The notes under the pieces were generated by a model, which had not been told where the DNA came from, made no database searches, and saw only the letters and a program-made list of their open reading frames with translations. From the NCBI RefSeq assembly GCF_026213295.1, contig NC_079426.1:14770925-14834924 (forward strand): a stretch of 64,000 nucleotides of DNA. Reading direction: 5' to 3'. Positions 52,516 through 62,699 of the stretch are shown piece after piece (the first letter of the stretch is position 1; each line of letters starts with the position of its first letter). Made by a program: the position numbers and the translations under genes. The DNA comes from Gadus chalcogrammus (taxonomy: Eukaryota; Chordata; Actinopteri; Gadiformes; Gadidae).

Positions 52516-53595
52516 CTCAGTCTCTCTGTCTGTGACCAGGTGTCTGCTGATCAAAGGTTTGCTTAGGTAAACCATGATTACCATGCGTTGGAGTCTCTCC
52601 TGGTGGAGACCCTCCTGGTGAAGACCCTCTTGGTGGAGAGTCTCTTGGCGGAGGCTCTCCTGGTGGAGATTCTCCTGATGGAGGCTCTCCTGGGGGAGGC
52701 CCTCCTGTTGGAGACCCTCCTGGTGGAGGCTCTCCTGGGGGAGGCCCTCCTGTTGGAGACCCTCCTGGCGGAGGCTCTCCTGGGGGAGACCCTCCTGTTG
52801 GAGACCCTCCTGGTGGAGGCTCTCCTGTTGGATGAGGTCCTCAGGTTTCGGTTGCCTCTTCCGGTTCCTCACACGTCTCCTCCCCATCGTTTGCTTGCTC
52901 AATAGTAGAGCAAACGCTACCTGGGTAAAACGCTGCTGTGCTTGCTCAGTGATTGCAAGGTAATGCTTACGCTCGACTCTCTGATCAGGAAAGTCTAGTC
53001 AGCCTCTGGTTGGAGACTCTGGTTGGAGACCCTCTGGTTGGAGGCCCTCCTGGTGGAGACTCTCTGGTTGGAGGCCCTCTGGTTGGAGACTCTCAGTCTC
53101 TCTGTATGTGACCAGGTGTCTGCTGATCAAAGGTTTGCTTAGGTAAACCATGATTACCATGCGTTGGAGTCTCTCCTGGTGGAGACCCTCCTGGTGAAGA
53201 CCCTCTTGGTGGAGAGTCTCTTGGCGGAGGCTCTCCTGGTGGAGATTCTCCTGATGGAGGCTCTCCTGGGGGAGGCCCTCCTGTTGGAGACCCTCCTGGT
53301 GGAGGCCCTCCTGGGGGAGGCCCTCCTGTTGGAGACCCTCCTGGCGGAGGCTCTCCTGGTGGAGACCCTCCTGTTGGAGACCCTCCTGGTGGAGGCTCTC
53401 CTGGTGGAGGCTCTCCTGTTGGATGAGGTCCTCAGGTTTCGGTTGCCTCTTCCGGTTCCTCACACGTCTCCTCCCCATCGTTTGCTTGCTCAATAGTAGA
53501 GCAAACGCTACCTGGGTAAAACGCTGCTGTGCTTGCTCAGTGATTGCAAGGTAATGCTTACGCTCGACTCTCTGATCAGGAAAGTCTAGTCAGCC
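52425..53595 (-). repeat. tandem duplication of an about 590-bp segment (copy 2)
   Basis: The segment ending GAAAGTCTAGTCAGCCT at about 52998 recurs, nearly unchanged, ending at about 53596. Both carry the promoter-proximal GAGTCGAGCGTAAGCATTAC sequence, the basic leader RRRVRNRKRQPKPEDLIQQ and the HQEGL/QQEGL array on the minus strand. The few differences suggest a recent duplication. Confidence 0.85.
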
Positions 53596-53844
53596 TATCA
53601 GTTGGTCTTTCATCAACTTTTATGGTATTGATATTTAAACATAAGTTGGAAACGGTCATTGGTGGTCACACATGGTGGTTGTTGGCCCCTAGGCTAATAC
53701 TTGTTTGAGGCCCCCTTACTGATCACGCAGAAAAATAATAATTTTGTGCCATGTATAAAAGCATGGAGACAGCCTTAATTTAATTCTTGTTATGGGCTAA
53801 TAGGGGTGAAGTTTCTTTAGCATTTTAAGAAAAATTGAAAATAG

Positions 53845-54507
53845 TCTGCCACACATGGCTGGCCAACCTGTCCAACGACCTTTGTCGAACTGAACTGGTC
53901 CTGAAGCCCAGACTCGTCACAGTACCATATATGTGACGGTGTGCCCTCAATACCCAGCTCAACCAAAAGGCTCTCATACTGGTTAAACCACTGGCTGACC
54001 ACCTCTTTGTTGAGCCCAGCAGCCCGTGCTGCAGACAGGACCTCTGGCTTGCGCATCCCGAGCTCTGGGTTGCGCTTTAAAAAGTTCTGAAACCAATAAT
54101 ATCCGGCCCTCCCTGCTGTCTTTGAGAAACCAGATATGTTGTTCTTGGCTGCAAAATCAAAGGCCACTTGCTGGACATCACGTTTTGTGAATGGAAACCC
54201 CCTCTGCGCCAAGGTCTTGAGGGTGGAAGCAAGCTCCCTTTCCGCCTCCTCTGGAAGGTAGGGCTTCCGCCCTGACACATGTTCACTGCCAGTCACCTTT
54301 CCACTGATGCGTCTTTGCAGTGTGGATCGCTGCACACCACATGCTCGTGATAAGAGGCGCACACTCACTCTAATTCCTTTCTTTACTCCCTACCTGTATT
54401 CTTCTAAGGCACCCTTCATCCTCCTCTTTCCACAGATTGTAGTTTGGCCTTCCTTTTCCTCCCTGTTTTATCTTTGTACCCTCTCCTCTCTGGTCCTTGC
54501 TCCTCAT
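53845..54507 (-). pseudogene. pogo-type (Tigger/JRK-like) transposase fragment
   Basis: From an ATG at 54507 the frame reads basic residues to NYNLWKE. It shifts frame near 54423, continues RMKGALEEYR, meets TAG at 54390-54392, then reads GVKKGIRVSVRLLSRACGVQ, followed by a CENP-B-type DNA-binding region (GRKPYLPEEAERELASTLKT, RDVQQVAFDFA, GYYWFQNFLKRNPEL) and the start of the DDE domain (IWYCDESGLQ, with the first catalytic Asp). It ends abruptly near 53850 at VVGQVGQP, where element copy 2 begins. It is therefore truncated and carries a stop and a frameshift. Confidence 0.75.
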
Positions 54508-54539
54508 CTCATCGTTAGCCTACTCTGCCACAAATAAAG

Positions 54540-55190
54540 CTTCACTATACAAAAGCTACCACCCAGTCATATGTAACAAGCTAAGTTACACAAACACAGC
54601 AAAAGTAGTTCACTACATAGGAAGCTAGCCTACTTTGAGTTGCGCTAATTTCACATGACAATCAACATACAGGTTTTAGTTGAACCAAATGTCATACACA
54701 TGTGTGTATGTGAGTGACACAGAGGATGGCCCATTTTAGCAGAAACCATGTGGCCCATTTTATCTCAGTGGGTTAAATTGGGCCGCCAAGCATAAACATC
54801 ACTTTTCCCAAAACTATGTTCATATAACAAACTAACAGCATTATTTCTGATGGATGCCATCAAGACATATATTATGCACAGTTTGTTTTTAATAGCTGTA
54901 TCATCCTTATAATAGTTTAGTTCGATTTGGTATGCCAGGCTACTTGCAGCTTTCTGATGCAGTCTAGATTTGAAGTATTGCCCCGCCGACCATAGCAACC
55001 ATAAACCAATCAAATCACCTGTTACTTGTCAAGCACCGTTATGGCAACAGTTTGAAATCCTTTGCAGTCATTGGCCCTAAATTCCAGAGGGGCTGGGAAC
55101 CGCAAACCTTAAATGGCCCATTTGACCTTATGGCCCATTTGACCTGATATCACCCTACATACCCATGCTTTGTGATACAAATTACTACAA
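54540..55190. other. no gene seen
   Basis: AT-rich intergenic DNA. The run of CCCATTT-containing phrases near 54730-54775 and 55110-55150 suggests old repeat material, but no ends are clear. Confidence 0.45.
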
Positions 55191-55193
55191 TGC

Positions 55194-55194
55194 A

Positions 55195-55264
<70 letters not shown>
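55194..55264. repeat. (AT)n microsatellite
   Basis: About 35 AT units abut the broken end of the next transposase fragment. Confidence 0.97.
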
Positions 55265-55267
<3 letters not shown>

Positions 55268-55499
55268 GCTTCCGGCCGATAGTGTGGTGATGGTGGCCAG
55301 CTCCCTTTAGTCTGCGCAGGAGGGTGGACTTTGGCACGCTCCAGGCCCTGGCCAACAGCCTCAGCTGAGGGACCCCACCGGCCTCAACCATCTCCCTGAA
55401 CTCAATTATTGCTCCCTTCATTCTTTCCTGCCTCCACTGGTTGAGCTTCTTGCCCTGGCTTCCTTCTCTGCATTCTCTCCCTGCTTTCTGCTTAGCCAT
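55265..55499 (-). pseudogene. N-terminal fragment of a second pogo-type transposase
   Basis: From MAKQ at 55499 the minus-strand frame reads KLNQWRQERMKGAIIEFREM, then LRLLARAWSVPKSTLLRRLK, and ends at IGRKP where the AT array starts. This is the helix-turn-helix start of the same transposase type as at 53845-54507. The DDE part is missing. Confidence 0.7.
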
Positions 55500-56245
55500 T
55501 GTAGCCTTATCTGTAATACATTGCATTGTTTATATAGGATATGAGAAAATTACAATATCATTTGCAAAGAATTTAGTTAAATTTAATTTGCCTTTGCCTT
55601 GCTTTAAACTTAGTGTGTGTGTGTGTGTGTGCGTGCGTGCGTGTGGGTGATGTGTGAGGGACTAAAAGCCTTTGTCCTGGCTAGCTAGTCTAGCTTGATT
55701 TTAGTGTGACTAAAAGCTAGTGCTTTAACATAGCTAGTCCACTAAACTAGATTAACTGGCCCATCAATACTGGGTTTTGATCCTATTGTACTAATAAAGC
55801 CTGAATTAAATACACATTACACATTTAAATGCTTATTTTCACAATTAACATGACTGTCCCAGATTAGGGAAATCATGCTGTCCCACATTCGGAAACACCT
55901 TTCCAAATGTGGGACAGCTAAAGATTGATAGAATTTTTTTATTTTTAACACATTTTCATAATATTTTTGCCTAATTTGCAGCATAATTATATCATAGATA
56001 CAATCTGATATCAAATATTTTTGTTTTTGTTTATTACAAATTTATAACCTTAGAATTAATTTTCTCTAAAACCAGTCACCATTTCAGACTTCACACTGCA
56101 CTTCCGGTTTGACTGTAGCCCCTCCCCTATCTTTATAACCAAAATCGTGAAGTCATGTGATTTCAATCACTGGGCATCCCTGCTTGCATTTGACAACCAT
56201 ATTATTCATTTGCATGTTTCAGAATAAGAGATAAATGCTCTAGAC

Positions 56246-57218
56246 CAGGGGTTTTCAAAGTGTGAGAGAGTGAGCCCCCCCTCAGAGAAAAAAATTCAGC
56301 TGAGCCCCCCCGCCCAATTTATTTTTCTAAACACCTGTGTTTTGAAAGCTATTTTAATTATTTTACACATTTCAAACATCTCCGATCATAATTTTAAAAC
56401 ATTTGGAACATGTTTTTTAAACATTTGAAACAATTTTTTTAAAATATTTTTTAAACATATTTCTGAAACATTACAACATCTTTTTGCGCTTTTAAACAAC
56501 ACAATTTAACAACTTTATCTAAGCATGTTTTAGCTTAACCTTTTTTAAATACATTTGAACATCTTAATCTGTGTAAACTGCCAGTTTACAGATTCATTCA
56601 GGGTCCCCGACTCTGAATTTTCTGAGTCGAATCAGATCTGCCTTTTCAGTCCAGAGATTTGACTATTCGGCGGGGTTTGTTTACCGGCGTTGCTATGGTG
56701 ACCTAAATTATTATAAGCAACTGAAAACGACGCCGGTTTGAAACTAAAACTGTGATTCTGAAAAAAGTATAAATGCTATCCAAATTCCGTTTAGATAGTA
56801 TTGAAGATACAAGTGTGTAGATTTGTTTAATGGTTTGAACGATGGTAAACGGTTGAAAGAGGAATGAGTTACGATGTCTAGAAGTAGTATGGGCTGACGT
56901 CTTCAATGAAAACAGCTGAAAACGAAGCGGTATGAAACTAAAACTGTGATTCTGAATAAATTTTAAATGATATCGAAATTCTGTTTAGATATTATTGAAG
57001 ATACAAGTGTGTAGATGTGTTAAATGGTTTGCACGAAGATAAACGGTCGAAAATTGATTTAGTTATTATGTTACTTCTAAAGTTGAAGTACGACTGATGA
57101 TTTGAATCATCGTCTTTCAGGGTTTTTTTTCGGGTTTATTTTTTTCTCACGTCGCGCCCCCCCTGAAGAACTCTGGCGCCCCCCAGGGGGGGCGCGCCCC
57201 ACAGTTTGAAAACCACTG
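56246..57218. mobile_element. hAT (Charlie-like) non-autonomous element with 8-bp target duplication
   Basis: The left end CAGGGGTTTTCAAAGTGTG and right end CACAGTTTGAAAACCACTG are the classic hAT-Charlie termini. CTCTAGAC flanks both sides (56238-56245 and 57219-57226). The 973-bp interior has GC-rich subterminal CCCCCC tracts and the dimeric repeat shared with 41385-41705. There is no transposase. Confidence 0.92.
56715..57075. repeat. dispersed dimeric repeat, copy B (inside hAT)
   Basis: Two units share CAACTGAAAACGA, AACTAAAACTGTGATTCTGA, ATTGAAGATACAAGTGTGTA and GTAAACGGT/ATAAACGGT. It is homologous to the dimer at 41385-41705. Confidence 0.85.
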
Positions 57219-57611
57219 CTCTAGACCTTAGTTGTCCCAGATTAGGCAGTGTCCCACATTAGGGCAACTCACCCTGTTCATTCATTGCACCGCGGCCGAA
57301 CTGACAGCTGTCTCTGAAACCAGCTGATTGTATTTTATTCCTATAGGCTAATCCACATTTCATTTGCAAAATCTGCGGATAAATAATAACCATTACATTG
57401 ATCATGGTAGGCCTATTGCAATTATAGTGCATTTCATTACCCTACACAAATAGACGAAAAATAGCCCAAATAAGTATCCCTTCTCTATAATGTACACCGA
57501 AGGAAGAATATACATGATCTACATGATCTTCTTTCCTAACAACTTCAGATCAATAATAATAACTATTGAATATAAACATGTTTCCTCTTTCCTAGCCAAT
57601 GTTATAATCAT

Positions 57612-57775
57612 TCAGTTGTTAAGCTTTTTGAATCATTCGTTCACCAGTAATGAAGCTTTTTGAATCATTCGTTCAATCACTTAACTACTGGTGAACAAAT
57701 TATTCAAAAAGCTTAACTAGTGGTGAACGAAGGGTTCAAAAAGCTTAACAACTGGTGAACGAATGGTTTGCGAAA
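57612..57775. repeat. cluster of direct and inverted 30-bp repeats
   Basis: Two forward copies of a unit like AAGCTTTTTGAATCATTCGT are followed by two reverse-complement copies (GTGAACGAAGGGTTCAAAAA, then AAGCTTAACAACTGGTGAAC). The whole block can fold on itself. Confidence 0.85.
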
Positions 57776-58422
57776 GAGCAACAACTCATACTTTTGACCT
57801 GTCAAAATATGTATCCCTACTTAAAATGAACACTCTCTGTCCTACCATCAAGTGCTTTATTTTACACATACTTTAGATCATTAATAATAACAATTCCAGG
57901 GTTTTTCTAGAAAAAAAAAGAAGCAGGGAGCAGACCCCTGCGCAAAGCCGAGGGAGCAACGCGACCGAGGCGGGGGATGGTGTGGAAGGGGGGTCTCCCC
58001 CTTCCACTGCGCGAAGCCTTTGAAAAAAAAATGATTAAATGGTACATTCTGAGGCTATCTTAGAGAGAAATTCTAGCTCTTGTGGTCATCCTGAAAAACT
58101 AAAATACTATCAACTTTTGGTAGACTTGTACAACTTTACCCTGTAAATAAACACGACAAATTTCAAAAATATTGGCTAAACTTTTATTAAGTAGGACAAA
58201 TCACAACAGCAGCCGTCTGTTCCTGAGACTGCCCCAACGGCTTACTGCCTTGTCAAAATCAAATTGATCAATTGCAGGCCCCTCAATACTGATCCTGAGG
58301 AGGTGGTTCAGGGTAGCGTTAGTCATGGTAGACCTCCTGTGCCATGCCTCTATGGAACAAGTTTTGGGGCTCTAGAGTCAATAATGGCGACGCTATAGAA
58401 ATGTTACTATTGTTGTCGTTTT

Positions 58423-58566
58423 CAGTTTTGCACTTTGCAGACGGTCCTTAAGCTCGCGGCTGAAAGCCGACTGCTCGTAGAAGCCAATGCAATTCAGTTT
58501 TGCACTTTGCAGACGGTCCCTAAGCTCGCGGCTGAAAGCCGACTGCTCGTAGAAGCCAATGCAATT
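58423..58566. repeat. 72-bp tandem duplication
   Basis: The unit from CAGTTTTGCACTTTGCAGAC to GAAGCCAATGCAATT is present twice with one difference (CCTTAAG against CCCTAAG), so it is recent. Confidence 0.93.
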
Positions 58567-58916
58567 CACCGTTCGCTAAAGACGGCTCGTTTGGATGAAA
58601 ACTATGTTGTAGCTGGTTCTCTGGGTTACTACACTTTTATTGGGCTAATTCGGCCGTGCAGCTGCCATTTAGTTCCCTGCTACGGGTTCCCTGGTAACAG
58701 GGAACCCTGTTCGACTGTTCGACTGTTCGTTTTGCTCTCGCAAAACTCTTGATCAACACTCAGCATTTGTTTATTTCTGTCGTTCATTGAAACCGCTTTG
58801 TGCAGAGAGAACTGGAATGGTCTTGTATACTTGCTTAGCATCTTAGCGCCTAGACCAAAAACCCATTCAAATACATAGTAGCTAGCTAGCTAGCTGCTAA
58901 TAACTTTAACGTTAGC

Positions 58917-59171
58917 ATGTCGACTCGGTCTGGGAAACTCCAATTCGGATCGGAATATTTTTGGAGTAATTATAAGTTATTTGAGGATCAGACACATTGT
59001 CAGGTGGTGGTGTTGGGATATTTTCGCGGAGAAAAGATCGTTTTGAGAAATAGTGTATGTTGTACAGCAGCATGTAAGTACAGATCCAAGTCTGACAGGT
59101 TCAGTCGGCATTTCGGTAGGATGGCGCACGCCGGGAGTATCGGGGCGCAGCGCCCCTGTTCCCTTGTTTAG
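58917..59171 (+). CDS. small hypothetical frame in the 57.9-kb element
   Basis: Eighty-five codons starting MSTRSGKLQFGSEYFWSNYK. A Cys-Cys-x3-Cys stretch followed by SDRFSRHF resembles part of a zinc finger. There is no homologue that I recognise and no second half. It may be a chance frame. Confidence 0.25.
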   Translation: MSTRSGKLQFGSEYFWSNYKLFEDQTHCQVVVLGYFRGEKIVLRNSVCCTAACKYRSKSDRFSRHFGRMAHAGSIGAQRPCSLV

Positions 59172-59217
59172 AAAAAACCCTGACAATTGAATATAAACAT
59201 GTTTCCTCTTTCCTAGC

Positions 59218-59321
59218 CAATGTTATAGGGGGACACACATTTTGTCAGAATGTACTTTCGACATTAATGTAAAGTCATGCATCATACAGTCTGACAAAAT
59301 GTGTGTCCCCCAATAACATTG
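59218..59321. repeat. long hairpin, 32-bp arms
   Basis: CAATGTTATAGGGGGACACACATTTTGTCAGA-type sequence at 59218-59249 (the core GGGGGACACACATTTTGTCA is exact) pairs with 59290-59321 with one mismatch around a loop of about 40 bases. It could be a tiny MITE or a foldable RNA source. Confidence 0.9.
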
Positions 59322-60180
59322 CCAATAAAAGAAGACATTCTTCCTTCAGTGTGCATTATAGAGAAGGGATGGGCTACTTCAAAAAATCCAAATCGTTGCT
59401 TTGATCCTCATATTCCTCACTGTTAGGGTCCACGATTTTACTATCTGTCGTCGGCACAACCTTGTACCTTACGAGAGACTTCTTCTTTTTAATTTTTGTT
59501 TTTATTTTCTAACTGAAAACTCCGGTAGGCTGTTATTCTAATTGTCGCTAGGCAACGTTACACTCGTTTGCAATCTCGCGAGTGCCGGTGCTGGCACTGG
59601 GGTGAGCAAGATGTTGACGCAATATCATCATATTCAAACATAAATAAAATTAACCCAAATCTTGAATTTAATACATTATAACATTGTATCACTCAACTTG
59701 GTGTTGCTTTGGTGTTGCTAAGCCAAATCTTGGTGTTGCTATAGCTACAGCAAGCAACACCCTGGCGCTGCCACTGATTATAGGCCTTCATAACACGGGT
59801 CTTCTCAATGCCATGGAATGCTCCGTTCACTTGCATGGGTAGTAGTCTGGTAACTTGTCAACCCCAGGGTCTTCGGTTGCTACATGGTTTCAGAGTAGTA
59901 CACTTTGCAATTTTAATACAGTTCAGCGAGTAAGGCGACGAAGAATAAGAAGGGGGCGTTCCAGTCTGCGTAAACGGGAACCCCCACCACACGAGAACGC
60001 CCATTTGTGTCGTAGTGGGATGATATTGGATTGATCAGCAACAGAGGCAAAATTCTTCAATGTCACCTATAAATAGTTTAGATTATAAGGAAATTATAAG
60101 GACATTAAGATTTTTTTATTTGGGGCCTAGCAGCAAAACAGCAGAGGGCAGTGGCAGGGAAGGAAATTCACTGACTATAC

Positions 60181-60410
60181 CTTGGATGCCAGTTTCAGGA
60201 GGAGGACCTGGATGATTGGGAGTAGGGGCGAAATCTTCCACGCCACCTGAAAATCATATTGTAGATTACAACGACAGACGTTAAGAATTTTTTTCTTAGG
60301 GGCCTAGCAGCACAATTGTAGGCATGGAAATTCACTATGACAATACCTTGGATGCCAGTTGCAGGAGGAGGACCTGGATGATTGGGAGAAGGGGCAAAAT
60401 CTTCTGTCAT
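60181..60410 (-). other. tandem small exon-like units of an unknown gene
   Basis: On the minus strand, two units about 165 bp apart each have a TTTTCAG acceptor, 64-66 bp encoding EDFAPxPNHPGPPPxTGIQ, and a donor CAAG|GTATNG. The blocks are 60347-60410 and 60181-60246. A third, decayed unit may lie at about 60030-60066. A further splice-bounded block at 62158-62219 reads KNRTVDFPSSGVMSRATAD. The two repeat blocks differ by 2 bp in length, so they cannot both keep one frame. Confidence 0.35.
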
Positions 60411-61090
60411 CTGAAAATCAAATATCAGATCGTAACAGATATTCACAATTGGTTATTGGGGTCTAGCAGCAAAGCTGTGTAGGGACCACAGCCGTTTCAT
60501 GTTTATTGATATTGTATAAATAATATATACTATTAACTACACTGAAAACGTGACCAGTGTTTTCGCAGCCCAGCGTCACGTCCTTGATTTGGGAAAAGCC
60601 AGTAAAAGTCTCTACAAGACACCTCAAATTCAGTTGAAGGAAAAAGTTTGTGATTTCATAATTCAACGAAAATACATTGCTAATTGGCTGCTTTTAGCAA
60701 TACATTGCATGTGTTTACATGTGAGCACTTCCTTTTGCATTGCCTTCTGTAGTGGAATTTTACGGATCAAGGAAGTGACTCTTGGTAGAGACAGCGCTAG
60801 CAGCAGAAATTTGAAGCCAGAAGGCAAGTGTTGTATCCATATTGTTAAATAAACACCTGGTATACTTACAAACATTTTAATGTCAAATTTTATGTGTAGG
60901 GACTCTATTTGTACTACTTGGCATCCAGGACCATCATATGTCGTCCTTGAAGACTTTCTGTAGACTCAGGAGTTCCTGTGACTCTACTTTCTATCACCCA
61001 AAACCCAAAGACAAAGGACTATTTTTAACATCACTTTACAGACAATGGATTGGTTTTGAAGCTGTAGCTACTAAATTGACTGGAGTTTAA

Positions 61091-61704
61091 AGGTTGGGTA
61101 TGGAATTCGCTTTTTTGGCCATTTTTGCAGAATTACTTGAAATCCTTATCATAACCCACTTACAGCCACTGAGTACTGACATGTACTGACATGAAAATTA
61201 AACAAGTCAATCATCTGTGGAACGGGCAGGGCTCGAAAAACTCCAGCCAATGATTTCCAGAGCCACCGAGTTGCATTGGACAGTAAGTACGTCAATCAAA
61301 CGGTCGTACTGCACTCCCCCTCCCCCGCGCCCCGCACGCGACCCCTTCGTGCAGTACTCGTGACCCAGAGCTTGTGACCCAGAGCATGCTCCTGTTTGTT
61401 GTTATCCTGCGGTAGCTACTGGAACTAGTTAATCCACATTTGGACCTAGCAGTAGAAGACAATTTCCATGGCAGACAAGACGCCACCATCCCCATGTTGT
61501 TTTTTTAATGTTGCCATGTCGTTTAACGAAAACCTACGCTAGCCTGGCTCGCTCTCGCGCATCTGTGTTCGCGCTCGTGCATGATTGCGCGACCAGGTAC
61601 TTGGAATGGGTGGAGTCAGTCAGCGTTGAAGGAGAGGGGGTAGGACCATTTGAGTTGTGTATTTTCAAAATCTGCTGGTGTTTCGCAAATCCCATACCCA
61701 ACCT
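61091..61704. mobile_element. 614-bp TTAA-flanked non-autonomous element
   Basis: AGGTTGGGTATGG at the left and CCATACCCAACCT at the right are exact inverted ends. TTAA lies directly outside each (61087-61090 and 61705-61708). The duplicated segment at about 62552 lacks the insertion and shows the unoccupied site (TGAA there). TTAA duplication is typical of piggyBac-type transposition. No transposase is present. Confidence 0.8.
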
Positions 61705-61911
61705 TTAATCAAAGTTGCCTCAAAGAAATAGTTAGAGCCCTGTGCTGTGTGCAAGTGAATGTTTTAGATGTACTGTGCAATACATAGCATTTAAATGATG
61801 CTTCAGTAAGCAAGCAACCTATGCTGTGCAAGACATAGATAAGATATAAGAATCTGATCAGATTGATCCACATGCTGGACAACGTACAATTGAAATGTGC
61901 ACTACAACAAC

Positions 61912-62098
61912 ATACATCTGAGTGTGTGACACAGACATGGAACAGGTTTAGGAGGACAATGTCCCTAGGATCAAACTCGGAAAGACTTTGAAAACCAGTG
62001 CATAGAATACATCTGAGTGTGTGACACAGAACAAGGTTTAGGAGGACAATGCCCCTTGGATCAAACTCAGACTGACTTTGAAAACCAGTGTATAGCAT
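61912..62098. repeat. tandem duplication of a roughly 95-bp unit
   Basis: The unit ACATCTGAGTGTGTGACACA, then GGTTTAGGAGGACAATG and GACTTTGAAAACCAGTG, occurs twice with scattered differences. Confidence 0.88.
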
Positions 62099-62699
62099 AA
62101 TCAGACCAAGCACTGGCTAAGATATACCGTGTTCAGATGAGACAGATTTACACCAACCTGGTCTGCTGTAGCACGCGACATAACCCCGGAGGATGGGAAA
62201 TCCACTGTCCGATTCTTGTCTGTTGAAGGCAAAAGAAAACACCAAGGCACAGTGTTTGCATTCAGGGTGATCTTGCAGTTGGACTGATTAAATACACTAC
62301 AATCAATTCACTACACTGGCATAAAAATCATTTTCAAATAATCCTACATTGGACATGGTTGGCTGAGGACGTAGAGGAAGACTTGGCATCCAGGACCATC
62401 ATATGTCCTCCTTGAAGACTTTCTGTAGACTCAGGAGTCCCTGTGACTCTACTTTCTCTCACCTAAAACCCAAAGACAAAGGACTATTTCTAACATGACT
62501 TTACAGACAATTGATTGGTTTTGAAGCTGTAGCTACTAAATTGACTGAAGTTGAATCAAAGTTGCCTCAAAGCAATAGATAGAGCCCTGTGCTGTGTGCA
62601 AGTGAATGTTGTAGATGTACTGTGCAATACATAGCATTTAAAGTATGCTTCAGTAAGCAACCTCAGCTGTGCAAGACATAGGTAAGATATAAGAATCAG

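Larger units (their letters stand above)
49090..53840 (-). mobile_element. unrecognised repeated element, copy 2 (inverted, longer)
   Basis: The reverse complement of this block matches copy 1 (1865-5190) from end to end: the AACCCTTGGATCTTCTGATG edge, the coiled-coil exon, the acidic exon, the TATA-type promoter, the 15-bp coding minisatellite and the CAGTAAGGGGGCCTCAAACAA edge. It is longer because its minisatellite is expanded (51245-52515) and because a roughly 590-bp unit is duplicated in tandem. The far end at about 53840 cuts into a pogo transposase frame. Confidence 0.62.
57896..59181. mobile_element. about 1.29-kb element with CAGGGTTTTT ends
   Basis: The left end CCAGGGTTTTTCTAGAAAA and right end TTTAGAAAAAACCCTG are inverted repeats. 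Both sides carry ACAATT. The surrounding sequence (AATAATAACAATT, then GAATATAAACATGTTTCCTC) matches an uninterrupted stretch at about 57555-57607, which serves as an empty-site paralogue. The interior has GC-rich ends, a 72-bp tandem duplication and an 84-codon ATG frame (58917-59171) with CCTAACKYRSKSDRFSRHF-like residues that might be a zinc-finger remnant. Confidence 0.65.

Noticed and set aside
51250..52530. Regularly spaced repeats resembling a CRISPR array
   Set aside because: Units are contiguous 15-bp minisatellite copies with no spacers, in eukaryotic DNA.
51694..52902. 402-codon minus-strand open frame
   Set aside because: It crosses 15-bp minisatellite arrays that are stop-free in several phases and changes composition where the phase changes. 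The length is not evidence for a protein, though the basic leader may be real.
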